The notes: generated by a model from the sequence alone, not told the origin. A stretch of 64,000 nucleotides of DNA from Sphingobacterium sp. (GCA_022712315.1 JALAGS010000235.1:62001-126000), one strand, 5' to 3'. Positions 1 through 9,700 are shown, numbered from the stretch's first letter. Numbers and translations: made by a program.

Positions 1-1998
1 GTCAACAATAACTATTATTATCGTCGTTTCAACTTGCGATCAAATCTAGATGTACAAGCAACGAAGACGCTCAAATTACGATTGGATTTCCGGGCGAACT
101 TCAATCGTATCAATTCACCGCGGGCGGGAAATGTCGTTGGTGAGGTGTTCAATTTTAATAAGATAAGACCATGGTCGGCACCTTTTATAAACCCAGATGG
201 TTCGTTCGCCTATGCCAGTGATACGCAGGAGTTGCTACCGACGATCAATGCACGCCTGGCAGCGTCTGGATATAGCTTGGATCGACGTAACGATATCAAT
301 ATTTTATTTGGCGGGACTCAGGAACTGAATGCTTGGTTGAAGGGGCTTTCATTTTCTACCCGTGTAGCCTATGCCAGCGTGGAGTCGAATGGTCGAGAGC
401 AGGCCCGCGATGAGATACCTGTGTATCGTTATGACCCGAGTTCGAACGGTTACCAGCTGAAAGGTGGGGCACCTTATGTGCTGGGCAATTATACCTTGCG
501 GGCCTACCAGGGGGATTACAACAGTCGGGTGAATGTACAGGCCAATTTCAATTATGCACGAACTTTTGGGGATCATGGGGTGACAGCACTCCTGCTGTAT
601 AATCGGGAATCCTATAAAACAAAGGGGGATAAGAAAACCAACTGGATTCCACAGAATTTTGAGGGCTATACCTTTCGCGCAGGGTACAACTTTAAAGAAA
701 AGTTCTTATTGGATGCAACAGCAGCATACAATGGCTCGGATCGTTTTCAGGCGGCACAGCGCTATGGCCTTTTTCCGGCGGTGTCGGCAGGATACAATCT
801 AGCAAAGGAATCGTTTTTCAAAGAAGCATTTAACTTTGTAGAGTTATTCAAATTGCGGGCTTCCTATGGAATCGTGGGTTCTGACAAGGTCGCCGGTGAC
901 CGTTATCTTTACCAGCAGGTATACAACGAGGGTGGAAGCTATTCTTTTGGTGAAACCCATCAGCCTTCACTCATCATCACGGAAGGAAATCTGGGAAATA
1001 ACAATGTCACTTGGGAAAAACAAAAGTCATTTGATGTAGGGCTTGATGTCAATCTATGGAAAAACAAATTTTCCATGACCTTTGACTATTTTAATAACCT
1101 GCGGTACGATCAGCTTGTCACTTCACAGTCACTTTTCCAGCACATCGGTGTAGGGGTTTCACCATCAAATATTGCGAAGGTACGGAACAGGGGTGTGGAG
1201 TTGGAACTGAATGTTAACAACAATATCGGTGCATTTAATTATAATATTAAAGGTGTATTGACGTATTTCAAAAATAAGATTTTGTTTCAGGATGAACCGG
1301 CACCAGCTTATCCTTGGTTGCGGCTGACAGGGCAGCAGATCAATCAACCATTGGGTTATCTGTACGATGGTTTTTATACGGAAGAAAATATCGCTGCAAG
1401 CCCAAAACCATCGGGAGGGTATGAGGTGCAGCCCGGCGATCTGCGGTATAAGGACCTCAATAACGACGGTGTGATTGATGACTATGATCGGACTGTGATC
1501 GGTAAACCCAATATACCGAATACCAGCTTTGGACTTACCTTGGGGGGAAGTTACAAAGGATTTAGTTTCAATGTGCTGCTACAGGGGACTACCGGGTACA
1601 GTTTTAGCGTTCAGGGAAGCGGTATTGAGCCCTTCCAGAGCCAGTTTCAACCGATCCATCAAGAGCGATGGACTGCGGAAACGGCCTCTACAGCTAAATT
1701 TCCACGCTTAACGACTAATCCGACAACGATTAATAGCCCGTCAACCTATATGTCTGACTTCTGGCTTATTGATGCGACCTATTTACGTTTGAAGACAATA
1801 GAACTGGGGTATCAATTGCCCAATAAATGGCTGCCATTTAGGATTAACAATGCACGTTTATATCTGAGTGGATATAATCTTTTGACCTGGACGAATTATT
1901 CCTTGTATCAGCAGGATCCTGAGGTGACGTCTAACAGTGCGGGAGATGCGTATCAGAATCAACGTGTCGTAAATCTAGGTATACAGATCGGACTTTAA
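1..1998 (+). CDS. SusC-like TonB-dependent outer membrane receptor, 5' truncated by the window
   Basis: The frame is open from base 1 and ends with TAA at 1996-1998, so this is the C-terminal 665 residues of a SusC/RagA-type receptor. The visible part is beta-barrel, with the usual late motif of an Asp-rich loop (GDLRYKDLNNDGVIDDYDR), then PNIPNTSFGLTLGG, and a C-terminal strand ending in QIGL. Signal peptide, carboxypeptidase-like domain and plug lie outside the window. The role is import of an oligosaccharide or other ligand across the outer membrane with TonB energy. No susD follows: the next gene is on the other strand and a terminator sits about 45 bases downstream. The partner SusD is therefore upstream, elsewhere or absent, and the substrate cannot be told. 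Confidence 0.9.
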   Translation, partial: VNNNYYYRRFNLRSNLDVQATKTLKLRLDFRANFNRINSPRAGNVVGEVFNFNKIRPWSAPFINPDGSFAYASDTQELLPTINARLAASGYSLDRRNDINILFGGTQELNAWLKGLSFSTRVAYASVESNGREQARDEIPVYRYDPSSNGYQLKGGAPYVLGNYTLRAYQGDYNSRVNVQANFNYARTFGDHGVTALLLYNRESYKTKGDKKTNWIPQNFEGYTFRAGYNFKEKFLLDATAAYNGSDRFQAAQRYGLFPAVSAGYNLAKESFFKEAFNFVELFKLRASYGIVGSDKVAGDRYLYQQVYNEGGSYSFGETHQPSLIITEGNLGNNNVTWEKQKSFDVGLDVNLWKNKFSMTFDYFNNLRYDQLVTSQSLFQHIGVGVSPSNIAKVRNRGVELELNVNNNIGAFNYNIKGVLTYFKNKILFQDEPAPAYPWLRLTGQQINQPLGYLYDGFYTEENIAASPKPSGGYEVQPGDLRYKDLNNDGVIDDYDRTVIGKPNIPNTSFGLTLGGSYKGFSFNVLLQGTTGYSFSVQGSGIEPFQSQFQPIHQERWTAETASTAKFPRLTTNPTTINSPSTYMSDFWLIDATYLRLKTIELGYQLPNKWLPFRINNARLYLSGYNLLTWTNYSLYQQDPEVTSNSAGDAYQNQRVVNLGIQIGL

Positions 1999-2040
1999 TT
2001 CAGCCAGTGATCAGTTTTAAATAGTACAATTACAGGTTTA

Positions 2041-2082
2041 AATAATAAGCAGGGCCAAATAATTTTGATCCTGCTTATTATT
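2041..2082 (+). terminator. Intrinsic terminator after the first SusC gene
   Basis: Perfect 13-bp inverted repeat, AATAATAAGCAGG at 2041-2053 and its complement at 2070-2082, followed by TTG. It lies 43 bases past the stop of the receptor gene and suggests that the receptor is the last gene of its transcript. Confidence 0.75.
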
Positions 2083-2175
2083 TTGAAGAAATTTGGACGA
2101 TCCGTATCACTCGCTCAGTTTTTTGAGCAGTTGGATTAGAGCGTTTCAGCGCCAACACCGCTAGGATAGGATCGA

Positions 2176-2700
2176 TCACTTCATTTTTCTTTTCGAGCAA
2201 CAGTGATAGGCCACCAATCCAATGACCAGTCCGGCCACAACAGATTTGCTGATAAAGGACTTTTTATTATACTTCCATTCGGTGCCGAGTCCCAGTTCTT
2301 TGGCGATGTTGGGTAGATGGCCTTTTGCGATATCCTGTGCAACGCCTTCCAGCATATTGATACGGTCTGCAAGTACCAGTGGGAGCCATCGGCCATAGCT
2401 TGATTCGCTATATTTGAAAGCGATGCGCCGAATCGCGCCACTTAGCCCTTGGGGTGGATTGCCCGTTCCATATACTGCTGTCAGGTTCGGCCTTTCAACA
2501 GACTTGAGTATTTCCACCGTTTCTTCCTGTAATGGAGGCCGTTGCCAGGCATAGCCCTGGTGTTCTTCATTATTTCGTTTCTTAATGGGAAAGGTCGGAT
2601 CATTCTTTGGGTCAAAATCTATGCCCCAGCCCTTAATATGAGTATATTGTCCTTGTCTTTCATTGATAAAATCTTCGGGTGTCGTTTGATCTGTCATCAT
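2176..2700 (-). CDS. Hypothetical protein with a C-terminal membrane anchor
   Basis: 174 residues. I do not recognise the family. The N-terminal half is polar and rich in Pro and Trp (KGWGIDFDPKNDP, YAWQRPPLQEE). The middle is a helical stretch ending ADRINMLEGVAQDIAKGHLP, and residues about 150-167 form a single hydrophobic segment (SVVAGLVIGLVAYHCC) followed by basic residues. That fits a tail-anchored or C-terminally anchored protein with its bulk in the cytoplasm. It starts 11 bases after the alcohol dehydrogenase gene on the same strand, so the two are probably co-transcribed. Two adjacent ATG codons are possible starts. Confidence 0.65.
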   Translation of the reverse strand: MMTDQTTPEDFINERQGQYTHIKGWGIDFDPKNDPTFPIKKRNNEEHQGYAWQRPPLQEETVEILKSVERPNLTAVYGTGNPPQGLSGAIRRIAFKYSESSYGRWLPLVLADRINMLEGVAQDIAKGHLPNIAKELGLGTEWKYNKKSFISKSVVAGLVIGLVAYHCCSKRKMK

Positions 2701-2711
2701 AATAAAATATC

Positions 2712-3869
2712 TTAAGATAAAGCCAATGGTGGAATTAATACGGTTTTGATGCAGTTATCCAATTTGGAAGAGAAAAGATGATAGGCATCGCCCACTTCTT
2801 CCAGTGGAACCCGGTGCGTAATCAGTTCTTTGGGATTGATCACACCGTCTTTTACATGTTGGATCAGTTTGGGCAGCAGGCGTTTTACCGAGGCTTGGTT
2901 AGCCCGTATCGTGATTCCTTTATTGAGGACATTACCAATGGGTACCAGACTGTTGGTAGGCCCATATACACCCACTATCGACACGATACCACCTTTTTTT
3001 ACGCTGTTAATCGCCCAATGAAGCGCCGTAGTAGAACCTCCTTGCAGCATCATATATCTTCCTAATAGCGTATTTATCGAATTGCCGGCAGCTTCACAGC
3101 CTACCGCGTCAATGCAAACATCAGCTCCGAGGGAATCGGTAATTGTCTTTATAAAGACAACCGGATCACCGATGGAACGAAAATTCACCGCCTCACACTG
3201 CGCGTAGCGCTCAGCAAATTCGAGCCGATAATCAACCTGATCGATAATAATGACGCGTGCCGCACCAAAAAGCCAGGAGCATTTGGCTGCCATAATACCG
3301 ATAGGGCCAGCACCAAATACCACCACGGTATCGCCGGGCTGTATCCCAGCCATTTCGGCTGCCTGATAACCCGTCGGTACCACATCGGTCAACAGGACAG
3401 CGTCATCTGGATCCATCCAGTCGGGGATAACGACGGGACCTACATCTGCATAGGGCACGCGCACATACTCGGCCTGACCGCCAGCATAGCCTCCCGCGGT
3501 ATGGGAATAGCCAAAGATCCCACCAATTGCAGTGGCTTCGGGATTGGACTCATGGCAGTTGCCGTATAATTCCTGCCGGCAAAAGGCACATTTGCCACAG
3601 GCAATATTAAATGGAACCATCACCCGGTCACCCACTTTTAAATTTTCTATGGCCGTTCCCACCTCAACCACTTCACCAATAAACTCATGACCAAAAGTAG
3701 AGCCTACCCGCGTGTCGGGTACCAGTCCATGATAGAGATGCAAGTCGGATCCGCAGATGCACGAACGCAGTACCCGGACTATGGCATCCTGTGGATGGAG
3801 GATTTCTGGCAATGGGACATTTTTATCCGCGCGTACGCGATAGGGCCCCCTATAATTCATTGCAAGCAT
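2712..3869 (-). CDS. Zinc-dependent alcohol dehydrogenase (MDR superfamily)
   Basis: About 385 residues from the ATG at 3869. The reading frame is open further upstream, but the protein family begins at MLAMNYRGPYRV, so the longer start is unlikely. Catalytic zinc ligands are visible in CGSDLHLYHG and GHEFIGEVVEVG. The structural-zinc cluster is CGKCAFCRQELYGNC, and the nucleotide-binding loop is VVFGAGPIGIMA. It resembles the glutathione-independent formaldehyde/alcohol dehydrogenase group of MDR enzymes, oxidising an alcohol or aldehyde with NAD(P) in the cytoplasm; the true substrate cannot be read from sequence. It is first gene of a likely two-gene operon with the anchored protein at 2176-2700. 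Confidence 0.88.
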   Translation of the reverse strand: MLAMNYRGPYRVRADKNVPLPEILHPQDAIVRVLRSCICGSDLHLYHGLVPDTRVGSTFGHEFIGEVVEVGTAIENLKVGDRVMVPFNIACGKCAFCRQELYGNCHESNPEATAIGGIFGYSHTAGGYAGGQAEYVRVPYADVGPVVIPDWMDPDDAVLLTDVVPTGYQAAEMAGIQPGDTVVVFGAGPIGIMAAKCSWLFGAARVIIIDQVDYRLEFAERYAQCEAVNFRSIGDPVVFIKTITDSLGADVCIDAVGCEAAGNSINTLLGRYMMLQGGSTTALHWAINSVKKGGIVSIVGVYGPTNSLVPIGNVLNKGITIRANQASVKRLLPKLIQHVKDGVINPKELITHRVPLEEVGDAYHLFSSKLDNCIKTVLIPPLALS

Positions 3870-4045
3870 AATTTCAAATTTTTTAAATATCAAAAAAGCT
3901 AGTGCCCGCTCAAAGACACTTACCAAAGGAAGGTATGTGCTGACGCATTCGTTTGCAAATTTTGCGGATAGCGGACTTATACGGTAAGCCACGTATTTAC
4001 GGGCTATTTTACCAGGCTATTAAAAAAGTAGTGGTAGTGACGTCA

Positions 4046-4204
4046 ATGCAGTGGAATGATATTCGTATCTCAGCCCTAGGTGGTACGTTGTGCTCCATCT
4101 GGGCCAGCTTCTCGCTGGGCGATGTACTGCAGACGGTATTGACGGCTGCGCTAGGTACGCTGGTCAGTTTTGTGACTAGCCAGCTGATCCGAAGGTTAAT
4201 GTAA
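4046..4204 (+). CDS. Small membrane protein, unknown function
   Basis: Frame from ATG 4046 to TAA 4202-4204, 52 residues. After a short polar start (MQWNDIRIS) it is almost continuously hydrophobic (ALGGTLCSIWASFSLGD, then TVLTAALGTLVSFVTSQ) and ends in RRLM, consistent with two short membrane helices and a basic tail. The size and layout recall small holin-like or mobile-element-associated membrane proteins, but I cannot assign a family. A degenerate copy of about 138 bases lies at 22892-23029, showing that this is an inherited unit rather than a chance frame. The frame is also open upstream to 3953. No clear ribosome binding site is visible. Its stop codon is the first codon of the 65-nt repeat at 4202-4266. 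Confidence 0.5.
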   Translation: MQWNDIRISALGGTLCSIWASFSLGDVLQTVLTAALGTLVSFVTSQLIRRLM

Positions 4205-4266
4205 TGAGGTCTTTTTCCGGTAAGATTGGACATGGACCTTAATGAAGTAATTATAATTTATTCTGA
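4202..4266 (+). repeat. Dispersed 65-nt repeat, copy 1 (repeat A)
   Basis: Matches 23747-23811 with only two differences by eye. It begins exactly at the stop codon of the small membrane gene. A short hairpin can be drawn between TGAGGTC near the start and GACCTTA in the middle, with an inner TCC/GGA pairing. It may be the gene's 3' untranslated segment or a mobile-element end. Confidence 0.8.
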
Positions 4267-4271
4267 CATAG

Positions 4272-4303
4272 TAAGCCTATCCCTCCAGGAGAAGATAGGC
4301 TTA
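4272..4303. terminator. Terminator hairpin, copy 1 of a repeated element (repeat B)
   Basis: 10-bp perfect stem TAAGCCTATC (4272-4281) with GATAGGCTTA (4294-4303), 12-nt loop, followed on the + strand by TTTTG. It lies between the small membrane gene (+) and the azoreductase gene (-) and could serve both. The entire 32-nt element recurs identically at 25746-25777. Confidence 0.75.
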
Positions 4304-4320
4304 TTTTGTCAGTCCAAAAG

Positions 4321-4923
4321 CTAATCAATGTAGATGCTTTCTATTGCTTTTTCCATGGCATATTCCTTTACTCCGGGCACTTTTAGCCCTTCCGCACGGA
4401 ACACCGAGATGTCGGTCATTCCTAGGAAGCCAAGGAAAGCTTGGAGATAGGGCGCCACGAAATCGTTGGCTTGGCCGGGCCCTTCGGAATAAACTCCTCC
4501 GGAGGACATCGCGATATATACTTTTTTTCCTGTGAGCCTGCCAACTGGGCCAGCCTCGGTGTAACCAAAAGTTATTCCCGCCCTTGTTATATGGTCGATC
4601 CAGGCCTTGAGCGCAGAATGAATCGTAAAGTTGATAAGTGGAGCACCGATAACGACAATATCCGCTGCTAAAAGCTGTTGAACGAGTGAATTGGACAGAC
4701 TGATAGCTTTTTTATCTTCTTCCGAAAGCTGATCGAGCGGACTAAAAAACGTACGAAGTACCGCAGGACTCAGATGTGGAATCTCCGGATCAACGAGGTT
4801 TAATTCCTCCAGCATACTGCCCGGATATTTTTCATGGATTCTCTCGACAATGGCTGTGCCCAGTTTGATGCTATACGAATCCTTACCTTGTAAACTGGAC
4901 ATTAAATGCAAAATGCGTTTCAT
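4321..4923 (-). CDS. azoR: FMN-dependent NADH-azoreductase / NADH:quinone oxidoreductase
   Basis: 200 residues, the usual length of AzoR, with a flavodoxin-like fold. The N-terminal strand and FMN phosphate loop are RILHLMSSLQGKDSYS. The conserved central stretch is DIVVIGAPLINFTIHSALKAW, followed by WIDHITRAGITFGYTEAGP and GLTGKK-type and SSGGVYSEGPG loops that bind the isoalloxazine ring. Known members reduce quinones and azo compounds by two-electron transfer from NADH in the cytoplasm and protect against thiol-reactive electrophiles. The gene is divergent from an HxlR regulator (5102), a classic pairing for electrophile-inducible reductases, and ends at the repeated terminator at 4272-4303. 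Confidence 0.92.
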   Translation of the reverse strand: MKRILHLMSSLQGKDSYSIKLGTAIVERIHEKYPGSMLEELNLVDPEIPHLSPAVLRTFFSPLDQLSEEDKKAISLSNSLVQQLLAADIVVIGAPLINFTIHSALKAWIDHITRAGITFGYTEAGPVGRLTGKKVYIAMSSGGVYSEGPGQANDFVAPYLQAFLGFLGMTDISVFRAEGLKVPGVKEYAMEKAIESIYID

Positions 4924-5052
4924 TAGATTGTTGTTTATGATGTTGAACTTTAAATGTATGTCCCGGCTCGCCTCGATATGTCATATATGAGGTTCAAGGA
5001 GCCAGGAAGTATAGGACAAAGTTAATGGAGTCTAGAGGCAAAAAGTAGGTCC

Positions 5053-5084
5053 TTACCTCAAGGAAAGTACTTACTTCCAGGTAA
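5053..5084. promoter_or_regulatory. Nested inverted repeat, candidate HxlR operator between azoR and its regulator
   Basis: TTACCT (5053-5058) pairs with AGGTAA (5079-5084), and GGAA (5062-5065) with TTCC (5075-5078). The centre holds the palindrome AAGTACTT (5065-5072). It ends six bases before the -7 box of the HxlR gene, so a bound dimer would block transcription. That HxlR proteins bind palindromes in such intergenic regions is family knowledge; its use here is inferred. Confidence 0.5.
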
Positions 5085-5089
5085 CAACG

Positions 5090-5097
5090 TATCTTTG
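5090..5097 (+). promoter_or_regulatory. -7 promoter box of the HxlR gene
   Basis: TATCTTTG matches the Bacteroidota -7 consensus TAnnTTTG. Only four bases separate it from the ATG at 5102, so the transcript would be leaderless or start at the initiation codon. Confidence 0.5.
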
Positions 5098-5101
5098 CAT
5101 T

Positions 5102-5485
5102 ATGAAAGATAACAATGAAACATCCCTGCCAGACAAAGAGCAATGTGAAGGCTCACTCAGAAATGTCCTCGATGCATTGTATGTGCTGAGTGGTAAATGG
5201 AAGCTAGCTCTTATTCTATCATTGATACAGTCTTCTAAACGCTTTGGTGAGATACAGCGTGATCTTGGGCGGATATCACCCAAAGTACTAACAAATGAAC
5301 TCAAGGATCTTGAACTGAACGGATTTATCACAAGACATGTGATCGAGTCAACAACTATAAGCATTGTGTATGAGGCGACTGAATACAGCCGGACACTAAA
5401 AAATGTTTTAAGGGAGCTGGACAGATGGGGGGGCCAGCACAGGAAAAAGGTCAAGGACAGTATGCGAAAAACAAACATCAACTAA
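5102..5485 (+). CDS. HxlR-family transcriptional regulator
   Basis: 127 residues with the single winged-helix domain of the HxlR/DUF24 family. The early Cys typical of the family is in KEQCEGSLRN. It is followed by LSGKWKLALILSL, the recognition-helix region FGEIQRDLGRISPKVLTNELKDLELNGFI, and the wing and dimerisation helix LRELDRWGGQHR. Family members sense quinones, diamide or aldehydes through the N-terminal Cys and release a divergent reductase gene. Here the divergent neighbour is azoR, supporting the same role. The operator candidate is at 5053-5084. Confidence 0.9.
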   Translation: MKDNNETSLPDKEQCEGSLRNVLDALYVLSGKWKLALILSLIQSSKRFGEIQRDLGRISPKVLTNELKDLELNGFITRHVIESTTISIVYEATEYSRTLKNVLRELDRWGGQHRKKVKDSMRKTNIN

Positions 5486-5663
5486 CATCTTGCAACGACT
5501 GTGAGAGATTGATCAGGTAAGTGGGGCTTGCGCTGGGTAATTGGTTAAACGGCGGGAATGAAGCTTTGACTCTTGTTGTTTATCTAGCTATTTTTTTTTA
5601 AAAAAAAATAAACGACATTTGGACATTTATTATTTATGTCCAATTTACCTTTCAATTCCGTCT

Positions 5664-6536
5664 ATGATATTACGAGAAGTTACTCCGCTATCTGAAAAAG
5701 ATTGTTTCATGGTGTTTGCCAGGGAAAAATCACGTTTTGATTTTCCCATACATGTACATTCGGAATTTGAACTGAATTATATCGCAAACGCTTCTGGGGC
5801 ACAACGTATCGTTGGAGATAGCATCGAAGACATAGACGATCTTGAATTAACACTTATTGCAAATGCCAATTTGGAGCACGGTTGGTTTGATCATAAGTGT
5901 CAATCTAAAAATATTTCGGAAATAACCATACAGTTCCAGCCAGATTTATTGGGTGATACCCTTCTTAATAGAAATCAATTTCGTTCAATTAAACAACTGT
6001 TTGAGAAAGCCGCCTATGGTGTGACGTTCAGTATCCAAACGATTCGGACGGTTCAGGAAGCTATCAAAAAGCTGTCCTATGAAAAAGACGGTTTTTATTC
6101 CGTCGTAGGTTTGTATGATATTCTATTTAAGTTGTCCCAAGATGAACATATGCGCGAACTCTGTAGCCGTTCCTTTCATAGTAGCATCGGCCGGCATGAT
6201 AGTCGCCGGGTCGAAAAGGTATTACGGTATCTTTCCAAAAATTATCAGAAAGAGGTGTCTCTAGGTGAAGCAGCTGATCTGATTGGAATGACAGATGTCT
6301 CTTTAAGTAGGTTCCTAAAACAGCGCACGGGCAGGACTTTTATTGATACCCTTAATGATATTCGTCTCGGACATGCCAGCCGTATGCTTGTCGATACAAC
6401 ACATAGCATCGCCGAAATTGCATTGCTGTCGGGGTTTAATAATCTATCCAATTTCAATCGAATCTTTATGAAGAAAAAAAGTGCAACCCCAACGGAATTC
6501 CGGAATAAATATCGAAATTCAAAATTTTATTTGTGA
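5664..6536 (+). CDS. AraC-family regulator of the mannan locus
   Basis: 290 residues from the ATG at 5664; the frame is open a little further upstream but only from a TTG. The N-terminal cupin-like sensing domain includes FDFPIHVHSEFELNYI (about residues 25-45). The C-terminal about 100 residues hold two helix-turn-helix motifs, VSLGEAADLIGMTDVSLSRFLKQRTG and SIAEIALLSGFNNLSNFNRIFMKK, followed by ATPTEFRNKYR. Such proteins bind sugar or another small ligand and activate nearby genes. It lies 184 bases upstream of and in the same direction as the mannan-locus susC, so it is the natural activator candidate. Confidence 0.88.
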   Translation: MILREVTPLSEKDCFMVFAREKSRFDFPIHVHSEFELNYIANASGAQRIVGDSIEDIDDLELTLIANANLEHGWFDHKCQSKNISEITIQFQPDLLGDTLLNRNQFRSIKQLFEKAAYGVTFSIQTIRTVQEAIKKLSYEKDGFYSVVGLYDILFKLSQDEHMRELCSRSFHSSIGRHDSRRVEKVLRYLSKNYQKEVSLGEAADLIGMTDVSLSRFLKQRTGRTFIDTLNDIRLGHASRMLVDTTHSIAEIALLSGFNNLSNFNRIFMKKKSATPTEFRNKYRNSKFYL

Positions 6537-6665
6537 TGGAAGAGCATACAAGCGGCTAAAAAAATATAGGTCACATCTCAATTTAAAAAGTTATTAAAGC
6601 CTTTATTGGTTTAAATTGCATAAGAAGAAGATAAAAAAGTATTATCTGTAAGTGTGCATTCTCCT

Positions 6666-6673
6666 TAGTTTTG
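6666..6673 (+). promoter_or_regulatory. Possible -7 box for the mannan operon
   Basis: TAGTTTTG fits TAnnTTTG and lies 48 bases before the susC start. No matching TTG stands at the expected distance upstream, which would suit an activator-dependent promoter, but the box alone is weak evidence. Confidence 0.35.
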
Positions 6674-6720
6674 GAATTAGTTAAAGCAATTTAAATAACC
6701 AATTTTAAGGGAACTCAAAA

Positions 6721-9700
6721 ATGATCAAAAAAATCTTTTATGCTTGTATGGTTGCTAGTCTTTCGCCGATGCTCACTTTCGCCCAGAAAATGCAGCTATC
6801 GGGACAGGTAATTAACCAACAGTCTAATCTGCCAATAGCCGGTGCTACGGTACGCAGTGGCGCAGGGCAAACGACTTTGACAGATAAAAACGGGCAATAC
6901 AAACTTGAGGTCAGTGTAGGCGACAACCTCTATATTTCGTTTCTTGGTATGGAAACACGCACCCTCAAGATTGACAACCGGAATTCAATCAAAGTGTACC
7001 TGATTCCAAAATCGGATGTTTTAGATGAGGTTGTAGTTGTCGGCTATGGCAAGGTAAAAAAGAGAGATCTATCGGGGGCTGTGAGTCAGGTAAAGGCTGC
7101 TGATATTTTGGCGGGTAATCCTGCTCCGAGCATCAATCAGGCACTACAGGGACGTATGGCGGGCGTGACAGTCAACCAGAATGACGGTGCCCCGGGGGCG
7201 GGTGTATCCATCACCATCAGGGGAACGAATTCCTTCTCAACAAATTCTCAGCCACTTTATATTGTCGATGGTATTCCTTTTGATATGGCATCTACCCCAA
7301 CGAGCAGTGCCAACGAAAATAATAACCAAACGGCGAATGCACTGGCATCTATCAATCCCAACGATATCGAATCGATCGAAGTGCTAAAAGATGCTTCGGC
7401 AACGGCCATCTATGGTTCCAGAGGAGCAAATGGGGTGGTTTTGATTACAACAAAAAGAGGTGAAAATGGAAATGAGAAGGTAGAATTGAATGCTAATTTT
7501 GGGCTCGCTACACTAGGCCGAAAAGTCAAGATGCTCGGTCCTTTTGACTATGCCACTTATATCAATGAACAGGCTGTCAACAGTAAAAATTATGAAGGTG
7601 TAGACTATCAGATCTTACCTTATCCAGGTACTTGGTCTTATCCGACCATCAACGGCAAGCCGGTGACAACATCGGGAAAATACCAGCCTTCCCCAGAAGA
7701 TTTTTTAAATCAGGGACTACGAACCGATCAGTATGGTAATCAAACCTTGGTTCAGGGAGCTGACTGGCAGGATGAAATATACCAAAAAGGGTTTTCACAA
7801 GAATATAATCTCAGCGTATCAGGTGGCAGTGAAAAAGGCTGGCATATGTTTTCAGGAAATTTTTTGAATCAAGGCGGCACGATCAAAAAATCGGATTACC
7901 AACGTGTTGCCCTCCGGACTAATATCGGACGAAAAGTGCGGTCATGGCTTGAACTAGGCGCGAATATTAACTATACCAATGGACTCACCAATTTTGCAAA
8001 ATCAAATGCCTACGATTATGGTATTATCCGCTCTGCATTGATATTTCCGGTGACCTATGGACCGGATATGAGTACCATTGAGTCTGATCAGCTCAACTGG
8101 CTGGCTTCCAATCCAGGTGTTTATGTCAATACGGCCAAAGATCAGCTCCGTGCTAACAACGTATTCAGTTCGTCTTACGCTAGTGTTAAGCTATTGCCAT
8201 TTTTGACCTTCCGCCAGAATCTTGGATTTTCGTACTCCAATAATAATCGGAATACCTATTATAATCGAAATACACAGGAGGGGAGAACACCGAAAAATGG
8301 AAGTGCTGGACAGAGTGACAATTGGTATCAGAGCCTAACGAGTGAATCCTTGCTGTCTTTTGATAAAACTTTTCAGCAAGTTCACAGCCTAAATGCGGTA
8401 GCAGGTTTCACCTATGAGCAGGCAAATTACTCGGCCAAATCCATGACGGCTACCAATTTCCCAAATGATATCACAGGCGAGTTTGATATGGCCGCCGGTT
8501 TAAATCCGGGGCCATTGGTCAGCAGTCGTGGTCGCACCCAACTGGCTTCTGTATTGGCTAGGGCAAACTATTCCTATAAAGGTAAATATATTGCGACTGC
8601 ATCCTTTCGTCGGGATGGTTCGAGCCGACTGACCGAAGGACAGAAGTTTGCCAATTTTCTTTCCGGAGCACTGGCCTGGCGAATTTCGGAGGAACAATTT
8701 GTGAAAAATCTTGGTGTTTTCAATGACTTAAAATTGCGAGCAAGTTATGGACGCACAGGCAACCAGGGCGTAAACGCCTACCAGACTAGAGCTTACCTGG
8801 CTGTAGCCAACTATCCTTTAGGAGGGGCATTAAGTAGTGGCTTTGCCGAGGTAGACTGGCGTGGTGCACTGAACAAGAATTTGAAATGGGAAACGACCGA
8901 TCAATATAATCTTGGGTTGGACATGGCTTTTTTAAATAATCGTATCCAGTTTACCATCGACGCCTATTACAAAAAGACCAATGACCTGTTGCAGAATGTG
9001 AATATTGCCTCGAGCAATGGAATGCGTACACAGTGGGTCAATTCGGGTTATGTCACCAATAAAGGGCTTGAGTTAACAGGGAAATTCAATGCTATTGACC
9101 GCGATAGCTTTAAATGGAATATCGATGCAAATATCTCCTTCAATCGCAATGCAATCGGTGGGCTTGCCGCCGACCGCTTTGCAGAAAGATTATGGTACAA
9201 CGCGGATAATATCTTTATCCAGCGCAATGGCATGCCAATAGGTTCTATGTTTGGATATGTAGAGGATGGGTTTTACGATAATGAAGCCGAAGTGCGGGCG
9301 GATCAGACCTATGCCCATGCTAGCAATGCCGTGGTGCGCTCCAAACTGGGAGAAATTAAATACCGCGACCTCAATGGCGACGGCCAAATAACAGCCAGCG
9401 ACCGCACAATAATCGGTAACACAAATCCCGATTTTGTTTTCGGTCTGACCAATAATTTCAAATACAAAGATTTCACGCTGGGCTTTTTTTGGCAGGGATC
9501 TATTGGCAACGATATTTTCAACGGCAACTTGATCGATATGAAGATGGCGAATATTGGTAATATCAGTCAGGATATCTATGACAGTCGTTGGACAGAAGAG
9601 AATAAGCAGCATGCACGCTGGCCCAAGGCAGTATCCACCTATAACCGGACGATGCTCACCTCGGACCGCTATGTCGAGGATGGCTCTTACGTTCGCCTCA

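Noticed and set aside
3953..4045. Upstream extension of the small membrane protein frame
   Set aside because: The degenerate copy shows no similarity to this part, and the hydrophobic core begins after ATG 4046.
5578..5613. T-run and A-run flanked by GTTTAT and ATAAAC, an apparent hairpin
   Set aside because: All A/T pairing in a low-complexity stretch upstream of the AraC gene, so there is no convincing function.
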